Shown: positions 43,737-51,496 of the stretch, piece by piece | Layout: every line of letters starts with the position of its first letter | Numbering within the stretch: the first letter of the stretch is position 1 | NCBI RefSeq assembly: GCF_001238275.1 | Contig: NZ_LGTB01000045.1 | Span: 28,257 to 92,256 of the forward strand | Reading direction: 5' to 3' | Source of the DNA: Bradyrhizobium viridifuturi | GTDB lineage: Bacteria; Pseudomonadota; Alphaproteobacteria; Rhizobiales; Xanthobacteraceae | DNA length: 64,000 nucleotides | Made by a program: the position numbers and the translations under genes | Notes under the pieces: generated by a model | Told to the model about the DNA's origin: nothing | What the model saw: the letters and a program-made list of their open reading frames with translations, nothing else | The model's database searches: none

Positions 43737-44642
43737 ATGCGATGGTTGGTGGTAGCGGCTGTCTTGCTCCTTCTCGCGCGGCCTGCCGGCGCGTCCGAGC
43801 AGGAGCTCGAACTATCGGTTAACGGCCGCACGACCTTGGCAACGCTGCGCACGCCAGCCTCGATGGGGCCGGACACGCCACTCGTCGTGATGACCCACGG
43901 CACGCTCGCGCATAAGGATATGGAGATTATTCAGGGCGTTTCGAAAGCGCTCGAGCAGCGCGGCATCGCTTCGCTTGCCCATACGCTTTCGCTCGGGGTC
44001 GATCATCGCAGGAGCATGTATGACTGCGCCGTGCGGCATGACTATGTCACTGCTGATGCGGTGACCGAGATCGCTGCGTGGGTCGCGAAATCCAGGAGCA
44101 TGGCCCGGTTTGTGTTCACTTTCGGCCACTCGCGCGGCGGCAACCAGGTCGCTCGCTACCTTGCGGCCAGCGAAGCTCCTCCGGTGATTGGTGCGGTGCT
44201 GCTGGCGCCGGCAACCGCAAGGGCCGAGGCCGATCTGCGCGCCTCCTATGGCCGGACCTATGGCAAGCCGCTCGAGCCGTTCCTGGAGCAGGCGACGAAG
44301 GCCGTCACCTCCGGCCGCGGGGGAGAGTGGATGGACGTGCCCGGCTTCATCTATTGCCGCAACGCCGTGGTGACGGCGCGCGCGTTCGCGTCTTTCTATG
44401 GCGCTGATGTCGGTCAGGACACCGCGGCGCTCGTAGCGCGGACGAAGGTTCCCGTCCTCGTAATCGCCGCAACCAGGGATGCGGTAGTGCCCGATGTAAC
44501 TGCTTCCTTCGCGCCGCTTGCTGATTCGAGCGGTGGCAGGGTGCAGCTCGATAGGATTGAGGACGCCGATCATTTCTTCCGCGACCTGTTCTCGGAAGAT
44601 GTCGCCGATCGGATCGCCGAATTCATCAAGCAGACACGATAG
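43737..44642 (+). CDS. Exported alpha/beta hydrolase in the sox operon
   Basis: A 301-residue protein with a signal peptide (RWLVVAAVLLLLARPAGA). It shows the hydrolase oxyanion region VVMTHGTLAHKD, the nucleophile elbow FGHSRGGNQVARYL, an acid in AATRDAVVPD and the catalytic His in IEDADHFFRDL. Its natural substrate is unknown; the position between two DsrE-like proteins suggests a thioester or sulfur-adduct in the periplasm. Ribosome site GGAGAG precedes the ATG, 14 bases after the previous gene. Confidence 0.8.
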   Translation: MRWLVVAAVLLLLARPAGASEQELELSVNGRTTLATLRTPASMGPDTPLVVMTHGTLAHKDMEIIQGVSKALEQRGIASLAHTLSLGVDHRRSMYDCAVRHDYVTADAVTEIAAWVAKSRSMARFVFTFGHSRGGNQVARYLAASEAPPVIGAVLLAPATARAEADLRASYGRTYGKPLEPFLEQATKAVTSGRGGEWMDVPGFIYCRNAVVTARAFASFYGADVGQDTAALVARTKVPVLVIAATRDAVVPDVTASFAPLADSSGGRVQLDRIEDADHFFRDLFSEDVADRIAEFIKQTR

Positions 44643-44650
44643 GAGGGACC

Positions 44651-45094
44651 ATGCAGCGTCGATCCATACTTCGCGCGAGCCTTGCTGGACTATTTGGTGC
44701 GTTCGCTGTGCGCGAGGCGGCTGCCGCAACCGAAATGCCGGTGCGACAGCGCGTGGTCTATCACCTCGCCGATGCCGAGCGTGTCGTTTTCGTGCTGGGT
44801 AACCTCCAGAACCACGTCGATGGCGTCGGCGGACCCGGCAAGGCCGACATCAGGCTGGTCGTGCATGGGCCGGCGCTGCGCGCCTTCCACGCGCTCGCCG
44901 CCGAGGACCACACCGTTGCGATGATGAATAAGCTCGTCGATGCCGGCGTCGGCTTCGACGCCTGCGCCAACACCATGAAGGCGCAGGGCGTCAAGCTTGA
45001 CGACCTCACGCCCGGCTTCGTGGTGGCCGAGAAGGGCGGCGTGGTGCGGCTCGCCGAGTTGCAGCAGCGGGGATACGCCTATCTACGCCCGTAA
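44651..45094 (+). CDS. Second exported DsrE/DsrF-like family protein
   Basis: A 147-residue protein with a Tat-like signal (RRSILRASLAGLFGAFAVREAAA). The domain QRVVYHLADAERVVFVLGNLQNHVDGVGG and DIRLVVHGPALRAFHAL leads to the conserved Cys in GVGFDACANTMKAQGV, parallel to VSFIACGNTL in the gene at 43258. ATG preceded by AGGAGG. Last gene of the sox region, followed by the tRNA-like repeat. Confidence 0.82.
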   Translation: MQRRSILRASLAGLFGAFAVREAAAATEMPVRQRVVYHLADAERVVFVLGNLQNHVDGVGGPGKADIRLVVHGPALRAFHALAAEDHTVAMMNKLVDAGVGFDACANTMKAQGVKLDDLTPGFVVAEKGGVVRLAELQQRGYAYLRP

Positions 45095-45095
45095 G

Positions 45096-45112
45096 CCTCC
45101 CGCCCCAGTCCA
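45096..45112. repeat. tRNA-Gln 3'-end-like direct repeat
   Basis: CCTCCCGCCCCAG followed by TCCA repeats 13 bases of the tRNA-Gln 3' end (32901-32913) with one inserted T before CCA. It begins 2 bases after the last sox-linked stop codon. It may be a degenerate right attachment site of a 12.2-kb island. Confidence 0.4.
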
Positions 45113-45143
45113 GTATCCTACGACGTTGGAGCTTTGATCTGGC

Positions 45144-45326
45144 TCATAAGGTGCGGCTGCGCGCCGCAGCCATTGAATTCTCGCGTAGCGAAGGGGGGCT
45201 CTCGCCCTGCGGTCTGGCTCCTGACCTCGGGTGCTGCATCTCGACGGTCTTGCGTTGACGGTTGGGATCGCGCTGCTGATCCTTGTTGCGCAGGAATTTG
45301 CTGAAGCGCTCCCATGTGTCCCGCAC
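45144..45326 (-). CDS. Doubtful small protein or gene remnant
   Basis: A 60-codon frame with a GTG start, beginning VRDTWERFSKFLRNKDQQRD and then basic and Ser-rich (PRSGARPQGESPP). The first half reads like a protein, the rest less so. There is no good ribosome site. It may be the 3' remnant of a gene cut at the island junction. Confidence 0.25.
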   Translation of the reverse strand: MRDTWERFSKFLRNKDQQRDPNRQRKTVEMQHPRSGARPQGESPPSLRENSMAAARSRTL

Positions 45327-45447
45327 GACGTATCACCTGAGCCGCTCACGACTCCTGTGCCAAACTGACTTCCTGGGATTTCGTACATCTGCCGGTGGCC
45401 CTCCTGGAAAATCCTGTCAGCCGATCCGTGGTTTGGAATTTTATGGC

Positions 45448-45494
45448 TTGACGTCGGAAGCCTATTGGCTATTTATAGTCCGAACGATCGGACT
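45448..45494 (+). promoter_or_regulatory. Promoter and TetR-type operator O1 of the Rieske operon
   Basis: A -35-like TTGACG at 45448-45453 and an AT-rich -10 region (ATTTAT or TTTATA, 45471-45477). Immediately after comes the near-palindrome AGTCCGA-ACGA-TCGGACT (45477-45494), ending 6 bases before the GTG start. Its core CCGAACGATCGG recurs at the regulator gene and the ligase/transporter promoters. Binding here would block initiation. Confidence 0.65.
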
Positions 45495-45500
45495 AAATAA

Positions 45501-46763
45501 GTGAAGGCCATGCCACCTGCTTCAAGCTGCGATACTCGAGCCCTGATTGAGCCGACACGGGTTCACAGCCGTCTCTACTACGATCAGACCATTTTCGAGC
45601 AGGAGCTCGAGCGCATCTGGTATCGGAGCTGGGTCTATGTCGGACATATCAGCGAGGTGCCGAACCGGAACGACTATGTCACCAAGTCGATCGGGCCGAT
45701 GCCGGTGCTTCTGATCCATGATCGAACCGGGCAGATCACGCTGCTGCTGAACAAGTGTCCGCATCGCGGCAATCAGCTCTGCGCCTATCGCGAAGGCAAT
45801 CGCAGCACCTTCACCTGTCCGTATCACGCCTGGACCTTCAGCAACACCGGCGAATTGGCCGGATTTGCCTATGCGGACGGTTACGAGGGCGTCGACAAAA
45901 GCAAGTTTTCGCTTGGCAGGGTCCCGCGGGTCGGCATCTATCGCGGCTTCGTGTTCGGCTCGCTCGCAACCGACGGACCGTCGCTGGACGAGTATCTGGG
46001 CGGCGCCAAGGCTTCAATTGATCAGCTTCTCGATAACTCCCCCGAAGGTGAGCTGGAGCTGACGGCCGGTTTTCTGCAGCATCGTACCCAGGCGAATTGG
46101 AAATTCATGCTGGAAAACGAGACCGACGGGTATCATCCCGGTTTCGTTCACAGCTCCGTCTTCCAGGTCACCGACAGCGGCATCGGCAAGCTCTATGGAC
46201 CACAATCGACCGCGTTGACGCGCGATTTCGGCAACGGCCACACCGAGTTCGATCTCAGGCCCGAATGGCGCCGCCTCGGCGAACCGCTTGCCTGGTTCGG
46301 CGCGACGGAAGATCGCTTGCCCGGTTATGTGAAAGCGATGAAGACAAGCTACGGCGCCGAGCGCGCCCGGCAGATCATGATCGATGGTTCGCCGCATATC
46401 ATGATTTTTCCAAACCTGTTCATTGCCGAGATCCAGATGTTCGTGCTGCAGCCGCTTGCAGTCAACGAAACGATCCAGCATGTCACCGCCCTGCAGTTCA
46501 AGGGCGCGCCGGACTTCAACCGCCGCCTGCGGCAGCAGACGATGGGCTCGGTCGGGCCGGCCGGCTTCCTGCTCGCCGATGACACCGAGATGTACGAGCG
46601 CAACCATCGTGGCGCGCTGATCAGCGATCCGGAGTGGCTCACCCTCAGCCGCGGCCTGCATCGCGAGCGCCATGATGAGAACGGATACCTCATCGGTCAT
46701 TCGACCGACGAGGTGCCGCAGCGAGGCATCTGGCGGCACTACGCCAGGCTGATGACGGCGTGA
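45501..46763 (+). CDS. Aromatic ring-hydroxylating dioxygenase, Rieske alpha subunit
   Basis: A 420-residue oxygenase. The Rieske 2Fe-2S ligands are CPHRG (Cys86, His88) and CPYHAW (Cys106, His109). The mononuclear iron site is in ENETDGYHPGFVH (His212, His217), with the third Asp ligand expected in the C-terminal part (LADDTEMYERNHRG). It would dihydroxylate an aromatic substrate with O2 and electrons from a reductase not encoded nearby. Start GTG 45501 or ATG 45510. Overlaps the beta subunit as GTGA, so the two are translationally coupled. Confidence 0.92.
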   Translation: MKAMPPASSCDTRALIEPTRVHSRLYYDQTIFEQELERIWYRSWVYVGHISEVPNRNDYVTKSIGPMPVLLIHDRTGQITLLLNKCPHRGNQLCAYREGNRSTFTCPYHAWTFSNTGELAGFAYADGYEGVDKSKFSLGRVPRVGIYRGFVFGSLATDGPSLDEYLGGAKASIDQLLDNSPEGELELTAGFLQHRTQANWKFMLENETDGYHPGFVHSSVFQVTDSGIGKLYGPQSTALTRDFGNGHTEFDLRPEWRRLGEPLAWFGATEDRLPGYVKAMKTSYGAERARQIMIDGSPHIMIFPNLFIAEIQMFVLQPLAVNETIQHVTALQFKGAPDFNRRLRQQTMGSVGPAGFLLADDTEMYERNHRGALISDPEWLTLSRGLHRERHDENGYLIGHSTDEVPQRGIWRHYARLMTA

Positions 46764-47290
46764 GGCTCTCGATGGACCAGCAGGAGATATTGACGGCTGC
46801 AAAGCCGGCCGGGAACGGGAAGGGCAACTTGCTCGAGCGGATCGAACAGTTTCTGTTCATGGAAGCGCGACTGCAGGACACGCATGCCTATGAGGAGTGG
46901 GAAGCATTGTGGACAGACGATGCGATCTACTGGGTGCCGGCGAACGGCGCGACTGATCCCGAAACTCAGATGTCGATCATCTATGATAATCGGTCGCGCA
47001 TCCGCGTGCGCATCAACCAGCTCAAGACCGGCCGGCATCATACGCAGACGCCGCGATCGGAGCTGGCCCGGATCGTGTCCAACGTCGAGTTGATCCAGCA
47101 GGCCGGCAACGAGGTCGATGCTCGCGCCAATGTCCTCATCTTCGAGGATAATCTGCGCGGCGAGACCTTGTGGGCGGCGCGCAACGAATATCGCCTGCGT
47201 ATGACGGCAGATGGCTTCAAGCTGGTCCGCAAGAAGGTCTCGCTGGTCAACAACCACAGGCCGATCTTCACGCTCTCTTTCCTCGTCTGA
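46760..47290 (+). CDS. Aromatic ring-hydroxylating dioxygenase beta subunit
   Basis: A 176-residue protein of the SnoaL/NTF2-like fold. LLERIEQFLFMEARLQDTHAYEEWEALWTDDAIYWVP spans the typical N-terminal region, then YDNRSRIRVRINQL and RSELARIVSNVEL. The beta subunit is structural in an alpha3beta3 enzyme. GTG 46760 overlaps the alpha stop; ATG 46772 is the alternative start. No ferredoxin or reductase follows, so those must come from elsewhere. Confidence 0.9.
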   Translation: MRLSMDQQEILTAAKPAGNGKGNLLERIEQFLFMEARLQDTHAYEEWEALWTDDAIYWVPANGATDPETQMSIIYDNRSRIRVRINQLKTGRHHTQTPRSELARIVSNVELIQQAGNEVDARANVLIFEDNLRGETLWAARNEYRLRMTADGFKLVRKKVSLVNNHRPIFTLSFLV

Positions 47291-47302
47291 GGTTGATTGT
47301 CC

Positions 47303-47848
47303 ATGCCCGATCAAGTCGGCGCGGACCTAGCGGAAGAATGGATGGCCGAGGGGCCGGTCTTGCTGAACTATGGAAAGCATGTCGCGACCCTGACGCTCAA
47401 CCGTCCCGAAGCTTTCAACGGTATGAACATCGGCCTGATGTGCGCATTGCATGAAGCAGTGATGCGCTGCCATGCTGAGCCCCGGGTCCGGGTGGTTCAC
47501 CTGCGCGGCAATGGACCGAACTTCTGCGCCGGTGGCGACCTTCGCGAATTTGCTTCCGAAGACGAGCAACTGGGTGACTTCCTGCGCGAGGTCACAGCCT
47601 ACCTGCAGATGGCGGTCGGGGCCTTGGTCCGCCTGAACAGCGTACCAAGGGCGATGGCTACGTCCAAGCGGCTGCTCTGGACCGGCCTTGGCATTGGCGT
47701 CGAGTCCTGCCTGCCGGAAGAGGCGCGAACGGTCGCGGAACTGTCGGCGACTGCGGACGCGCGCGAGGGGCTTGCTGCGGTGCTGGAAAAGCGTACGCCA
47801 GTCTTCGGCGGTCGCTGGGCATGGCGAGCGCAATCCGCGCATTGGTAA
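47303..47848 (+). pseudogene. Enoyl-CoA hydratase/isomerase with internal in-frame deletion
   Basis: ATG 47303 follows GAGG. The N-terminal crotonase half is intact (VATLTLNRPEAFNGMNIGLM, the first oxyanion loop GPNFCAGGDLREFA). After ALVRLNS the sequence jumps straight to PRAMATSKRLLWTGLGIG, a C-terminal helix. About 80 residues that should carry the second oxyanion Gly motif and the catalytic Glu region are missing. Total 181 residues against about 260 in the family, with no frame change. Probably inactive, unless the assembly collapsed here. Confidence 0.8.
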
Positions 47849-48114
47849 CCGGAGGCGCCAACGGCATCGGCGCCGCGGTCTGCCGCCAGCTTGCGCGCGA
47901 TGGCATGATGGTCGCCTTCTGCGACCGCGACGCGCCTGGCGGCAATACCCTGGCGGATGAGATCGGGACGAATTTCGTACCTATCGATGTGACCGATGAT
48001 CAGACGGTGGCTTCCTGGCTCGACGCGGCGGGTCTCTTCGACGTGAAAGAATGTTCGCCGCCGTGCGGCTGTCGTAGCGGATCAGAAGACCTTCGACTTG
48101 ATGTAGCCGTCTAG
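47821..48114 (+). pseudogene. Short-chain dehydrogenase, 3' end lost
   Basis: Begins MASAIRALVTGGANGIGAAVC, the NAD(P) motif, and CDRDAPGGNTLADEIG, but ends after SWLDAAGLFDV with an unrelated tail. The NNAG, catalytic Ser and YxxxK regions are absent. The start overlaps the 3' end of the crotonase gene by 28 bases. In another frame the sequence at 48043-48076 reads RERMFAAVRLS then stop, as if the 3' end of another gene. It now overlaps the convergent tetR stop. Confidence 0.78.
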
Positions 48115-48684
48115 AAACAGGCTCACTGCGCGATCGGCGAGCTCGGTCGGCAACACGCGCCCGTCCGGTCGAAACCAGGTGTAGGTCCAGTTGATCATGC
48201 CGAAGAACAGCATGGAATCGATATGGACGCCGGAGGCGTCCTTGGCGCGGTCCGGGCGGATTCTCGTCAGAACATCGGCGACGATTTGGATGAGCTGGCG
48301 CTGCTTCCGGATCACGTCCTTGCGGACATTGGCCGGGAGGAATTCCAGGCAGGTCAGCATCACCGCGTGCTTGTCGCGCGAGACGGCATAGATCTCCATG
48401 AAGAAGCGGATCAGCCGCCGAAAGCGCGCCATGTCGTCTTCTCGGCCGGCCAGGATGTCGGTGCATCCGGTGAGCAACTTGTCGACATGTTCGGTCAGCA
48501 TGAAGACAAGGATCGCGTCCTTGGACTCGAAGTAATGGTAGAGCCGTGATTTCGAGCAGTTGCAGGCCGCGGCGATATCGCTGATCGAGGTGGCGGCATA
48601 TCCGCGATGGGCGAACAGCGAGGCGGCCTGCTTGACGATGGATTCCTGTATGTTGTCGTAGTCCGGCGAGCGCGGTCTCGTCAC
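48082..48684 (-). CDS. TetR family transcriptional regulator
   Basis: A 200-residue regulator. The N-terminal HTH is IVKQAASLFAHRGYAATSISDIAAACNCSKSRLYHYFESKDAIL over residues 17-60. The ligand domain follows (FMEIYAVSRDKHAVMLTCLEF), of the size that often binds acyl-CoA. The start is GTG 48684 with AGGA upstream. Operator-like O2 (48701-48720) lies immediately upstream and resembles O1 and O3, so it likely represses itself, the Rieske operon and the ligase/transporter promoters. Confidence 0.9.
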   Translation of the reverse strand: MTRPRSPDYDNIQESIVKQAASLFAHRGYAATSISDIAAACNCSKSRLYHYFESKDAILVFMLTEHVDKLLTGCTDILAGREDDMARFRRLIRFFMEIYAVSRDKHAVMLTCLEFLPANVRKDVIRKQRQLIQIVADVLTRIRPDRAKDASGVHIDSMLFFGMINWTYTWFRPDGRVLPTELADRAVSLFLDGYIKSKVF

Positions 48685-48700
48685 AAGCTGTCCTGCATGA

Positions 48701-48720
48701 TCGTTCGAACGATCGGACTA
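48701..48720 (-). promoter_or_regulatory. TetR-type operator O2 at its own promoter
   Basis: TTCGAACGATCGGACTA shares GAACGATCGGACTA with O1. The left side extends into a 14-bp perfect palindrome ATCGTTCGAACGAT. On the minus strand TATATA overlaps it as a likely -10 box. It starts 17 bases upstream of the GTG codon. Autoregulation is inferred. Confidence 0.6.
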
Positions 48721-48757
48721 TATAGACCCGCGCTTCGGCCGAGGCAAATTGCTTTGG

Positions 48758-50098
48758 TCACGCAGGCGTCGCCGCCTCGGCTGCCTCCGCGCGATGTAAT
48801 ACGCGTGTTGCCTTGGCTTCGTAGCGGGGCAAGCTGCCCTCGGCGAAGCATTCGACGACGGCATTGAAGCCGAGTCGGGCCCGGATTTCCCGGCGGACCT
48901 CGGCGACCAACTCCTCCTGGGAGCGATTGGTGCGCGCATCGGCCTCGATGGCGACGCACATCGAGCCGATGGTGGTCTTCTGCTTGTCGACATAGATCTG
49001 CCAGGCCTCTTTCACCGTGCCGGGCGTCGCCGCGACGATATCCTCGATCTGCGAGGGGAAGACGATGACGCCCTTCACCTTGATCATATCGTCGGTGCGG
49101 CCGATGATGCGGCCAATCTTGCGCATGCCGCGGCGCCCCGACTTGCAGTCGAAGGGATGGGCGGAGAGGCGGACGAGGTCCCGCGTCCGCCAGCGCACCA
49201 CCGGCGAGGCCTCGCGGGCCAGCGTCGTGATCACGATCTCGCCGATTTCGCCCGGCGCGACCGGTTTCAAGGTCGCCGGATCGAGGATCTCGGTGATGAT
49301 GGTGTCCTCGTTGACGAGCTGCAGTTCGTCGGCGGCATGGGTGAACGGGGTCGAGATCGCCAGCACGGGTCCGCCAGCTTCTGTCGTGCCATAGATGTTG
49401 TGGCTGACAAAGCCGTCTGGCATCTCCGCCTCGAGCAAGTTGCGGAATTCGGTCGAAACGGATTGGCCGCCAAGAATGGCGAGCTTGATCGACCAGTCCT
49501 TCCTCGGATCGATCCCGGCCTGCTTGGCGATCGCGATCAGCGACATCAGCCACAAGGGTGACATCGAGGCGACGTCATAGCTGTGGTCGCGTAGCCATTT
49601 CACCACGAGCTCGCCGCGGCCGGGGCCGATCGGAAAGCTCGGGCAGTCGAGCGCGGCGAACCCGACGTCGAGCGCCGGCCCGCCGATCCACAGCCCATAG
49701 CCGTAGCCCTGATACGCGCGCTGTCCGCGCTGCACGCCGGCGGCCGTCAGGATGCGAGCCATCTGATAGGGCAGCAGCCTGCCATAGTCGTTCTCGGTCA
49801 TGCCGAACAGGACTGGCAATCCCGTGGTGCCTGAGGTTGCCATGAAGCGGCGCACGGAGGGCATGGTGGCGGTCAGGAACGGAAACGGATAGCGCTCGTG
49901 CAGTGCGCTCTTGTCGAGGAACGGCGCCTGCTCAAGTCCGTCCTTGGCCGCGAGATCGGATGGCTTCATTCCGGTCGCGGCGAAGTGCGCCATCCAGTCG
50001 GGCTGTCCGTCGAGCCGCTTCGCCAGTTCAGCCAGCCGCGTGCGTTGCAGGGCCTGTATCGCCGGATAGTCGAGGCTCTCGATGTCGGCATGAAGCAT
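48758..50098 (-). CDS. Phenylacetate-CoA ligase-like (PaaK family) AMP-forming ligase
   Basis: A 446-residue adenylating enzyme. P-loop FMATSGTTGLPVLFGM, the YGTTEAGGPVLA motif and VRWRTRDLVRLSAH all fit the PaaK/aryl-CoA ligase group; the C-terminal lid has RTDDMIKVKGVIVFPSQIE. It would make an aryl- or arylacetyl-CoA from acid, ATP and CoA. ATG 50098 has GGAGGA upstream. It is divergent from the importer genes across operator O3. Confidence 0.9.
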   Translation of the reverse strand: MLHADIESLDYPAIQALQRTRLAELAKRLDGQPDWMAHFAATGMKPSDLAAKDGLEQAPFLDKSALHERYPFPFLTATMPSVRRFMATSGTTGLPVLFGMTENDYGRLLPYQMARILTAAGVQRGQRAYQGYGYGLWIGGPALDVGFAALDCPSFPIGPGRGELVVKWLRDHSYDVASMSPLWLMSLIAIAKQAGIDPRKDWSIKLAILGGQSVSTEFRNLLEAEMPDGFVSHNIYGTTEAGGPVLAISTPFTHAADELQLVNEDTIITEILDPATLKPVAPGEIGEIVITTLAREASPVVRWRTRDLVRLSAHPFDCKSGRRGMRKIGRIIGRTDDMIKVKGVIVFPSQIEDIVAATPGTVKEAWQIYVDKQKTTIGSMCVAIEADARTNRSQEELVAEVRREIRARLGFNAVVECFAEGSLPRYEAKATRVLHRAEAAEAATPA

Positions 50099-50175
50099 GT
50101 CAGTTCCTCCCTACGCGGGCGTGCCGCCGGCTGTCCGGGACCTTCGGAACGCTTCGCATCTTGATTTTTCTCTTT

Positions 50176-50199
50176 CTTAGACCGAACGTTTGGTCTAAG
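50176..50199. promoter_or_regulatory. TetR-type operator O3 between the ligase and ABC transporter genes
   Basis: Perfect 8-bp arms CTTAGACC / GGTCTAAG around GAACGTTT. The core CCGAACGTTTGG matches O1 and O2 (CCGAACGNTYGG). It lies in the divergent gap between the ligase (starts 50098) and the substrate-binding protein gene (starts 50299), so it can govern both. Confidence 0.65.
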
Positions 50200-50298
50200 T
50201 AAAGGACATAGGCCGCCGTGGATCCGGAAGATCGATGGGACGGACCAGTCCGGGTGGCAGTCCGGCCGACAGAAGAAACAGCGGTTGGAGGAGGATTC

Positions 50299-51441
50299 GT
50301 GAAGAAAACGCTCATTGGATTGGTCACCGCGCTCACGCTGGTCAGCGCGGCTCGCGCGGAAGTCAGGATCGGCGTGATCGTCTCGGCCACCGGGCCCGCG
50401 GCGTCCGTCGGTGTCACCCAGCAGCGCACCGTGCCGGTCCTGCCGCAGAAGCTCGGCGGGCAGGACGTCCGCTATATCCTGCTCGACGATGCGTCCGATA
50501 CGTCGACCACGGTGACGAATGCGCGCAAGCTGATCACGGAGGAAAAGGTCGATGCCATCGTCGGCCCGAGCCTCACGCCAAATTCCCTGGCGCTGCTCGA
50601 TGTCATCGCCGAGAGCAAGACGCCGATGATCAGTCTCGCCGGCTCGGCGCTGATCGTCGATCCGCCGGTCGACAAGCGGCGCTGGGTGTTCAAGACGCCG
50701 CAGAGCGATGCGCAGATGGCGTCCATCGTACTCGAACACATGAAGCGCAAGAATATCAGGAGCGTCGGCCTGATCGGCTTCAGCGACGCCTATGGCGAAG
50801 GCTGGATCAAGGTGATGACGGGCCTGCTGGAAGGTGCCGGCATCAAGGTCGTGGCATCCGAGCGCTATCAACGCACCGATACCAGCGTGCTCGGCCAGAT
50901 CCTCAAGATCACTTCGCAGAACCCCGATGCCGTCTTCATCGCGGCATCCGGCACGCCCGCGGCGCTGCCGCAAACCACGATGGTCGACCGCGGCTACAAG
51001 GGGTTCGTCTATCAGACCCACGGAGTCGCCAACAACGACTTCCTCCGTGTCGGCGGCAAGGCGCTGGAGGGCACTTTCGTGCCGGCCGGTCCGGTGCTGG
51101 TCGCCGAGCAGTTGCCCGACAGCCATCCGGCGAAGGCGGCCGGCCTCGACTTCATCAAGCGCTATGAAGCAATTCCCGGTGCGGGCGCGCGTTCGACCTT
51201 CGCCGCCTATCTCTGGGACGCGCAACTCATCCTCAACCAGGCGATCGCTGTCGCTTCCGATCGCGCCAAGCCTGGTACGGAGGAGTTTCGCATCGCGCTG
51301 CGTGACGCCATCGAGAACGTCAAGGACGTCGCCGGGCCGAACGGCGTCTACAACATGTCGCCGAACGACCATCTCGGGCTCGACGAGCGGTCGCGCGTCA
51401 TGACGCAGATCGTGGGCGGCGAATGGCGCCTGGTGCAATGA
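50299..51441 (+). CDS. ABC transporter substrate-binding protein (branched-chain amino-acid/aromatic type)
   Basis: A 380-residue periplasmic protein. GTG 50299 follows a GGAGGAGG site; the signal peptide is KKTLIGLVTALTLVSAARA. Two lobes of the LivK-like fold: EVRIGVIVSATGPAASVG, DDASDTSTTVTNARKLITEEKVDAIVGP and LIGFSDAYGEGWIKV. Family members in catabolic clusters bind aromatic acids. Ligand not deducible. Confidence 0.9.
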   Translation: MKKTLIGLVTALTLVSAARAEVRIGVIVSATGPAASVGVTQQRTVPVLPQKLGGQDVRYILLDDASDTSTTVTNARKLITEEKVDAIVGPSLTPNSLALLDVIAESKTPMISLAGSALIVDPPVDKRRWVFKTPQSDAQMASIVLEHMKRKNIRSVGLIGFSDAYGEGWIKVMTGLLEGAGIKVVASERYQRTDTSVLGQILKITSQNPDAVFIAASGTPAALPQTTMVDRGYKGFVYQTHGVANNDFLRVGGKALEGTFVPAGPVLVAEQLPDSHPAKAAGLDFIKRYEAIPGAGARSTFAAYLWDAQLILNQAIAVASDRAKPGTEEFRIALRDAIENVKDVAGPNGVYNMSPNDHLGLDERSRVMTQIVGGEWRLVQ

Positions 51442-51496
51442 TGCCGCTCGCAGGACGGGTGCCCTTCGCGCGCCTTCAACAATCGGATAAGGCGGC

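Larger units (their letters stand above)
45095..45500. other. Junction region between the sox genes and the aromatic cluster
   Basis: About 400 bases. It contains the tRNA-Gln-like repeat (45096-45112), a doubtful minus-strand open frame (45144-45326), and the promoter and operator of the Rieske operon (45448-45494). I see no integrase or insertion sequence. Confidence 0.5.

Noticed and set aside
45095..45500. Integrase or transposase remnant at the right border of the sox region
   Set aside because: I looked for one because of the tRNA-like repeat but found no recombinase motif on either strand.
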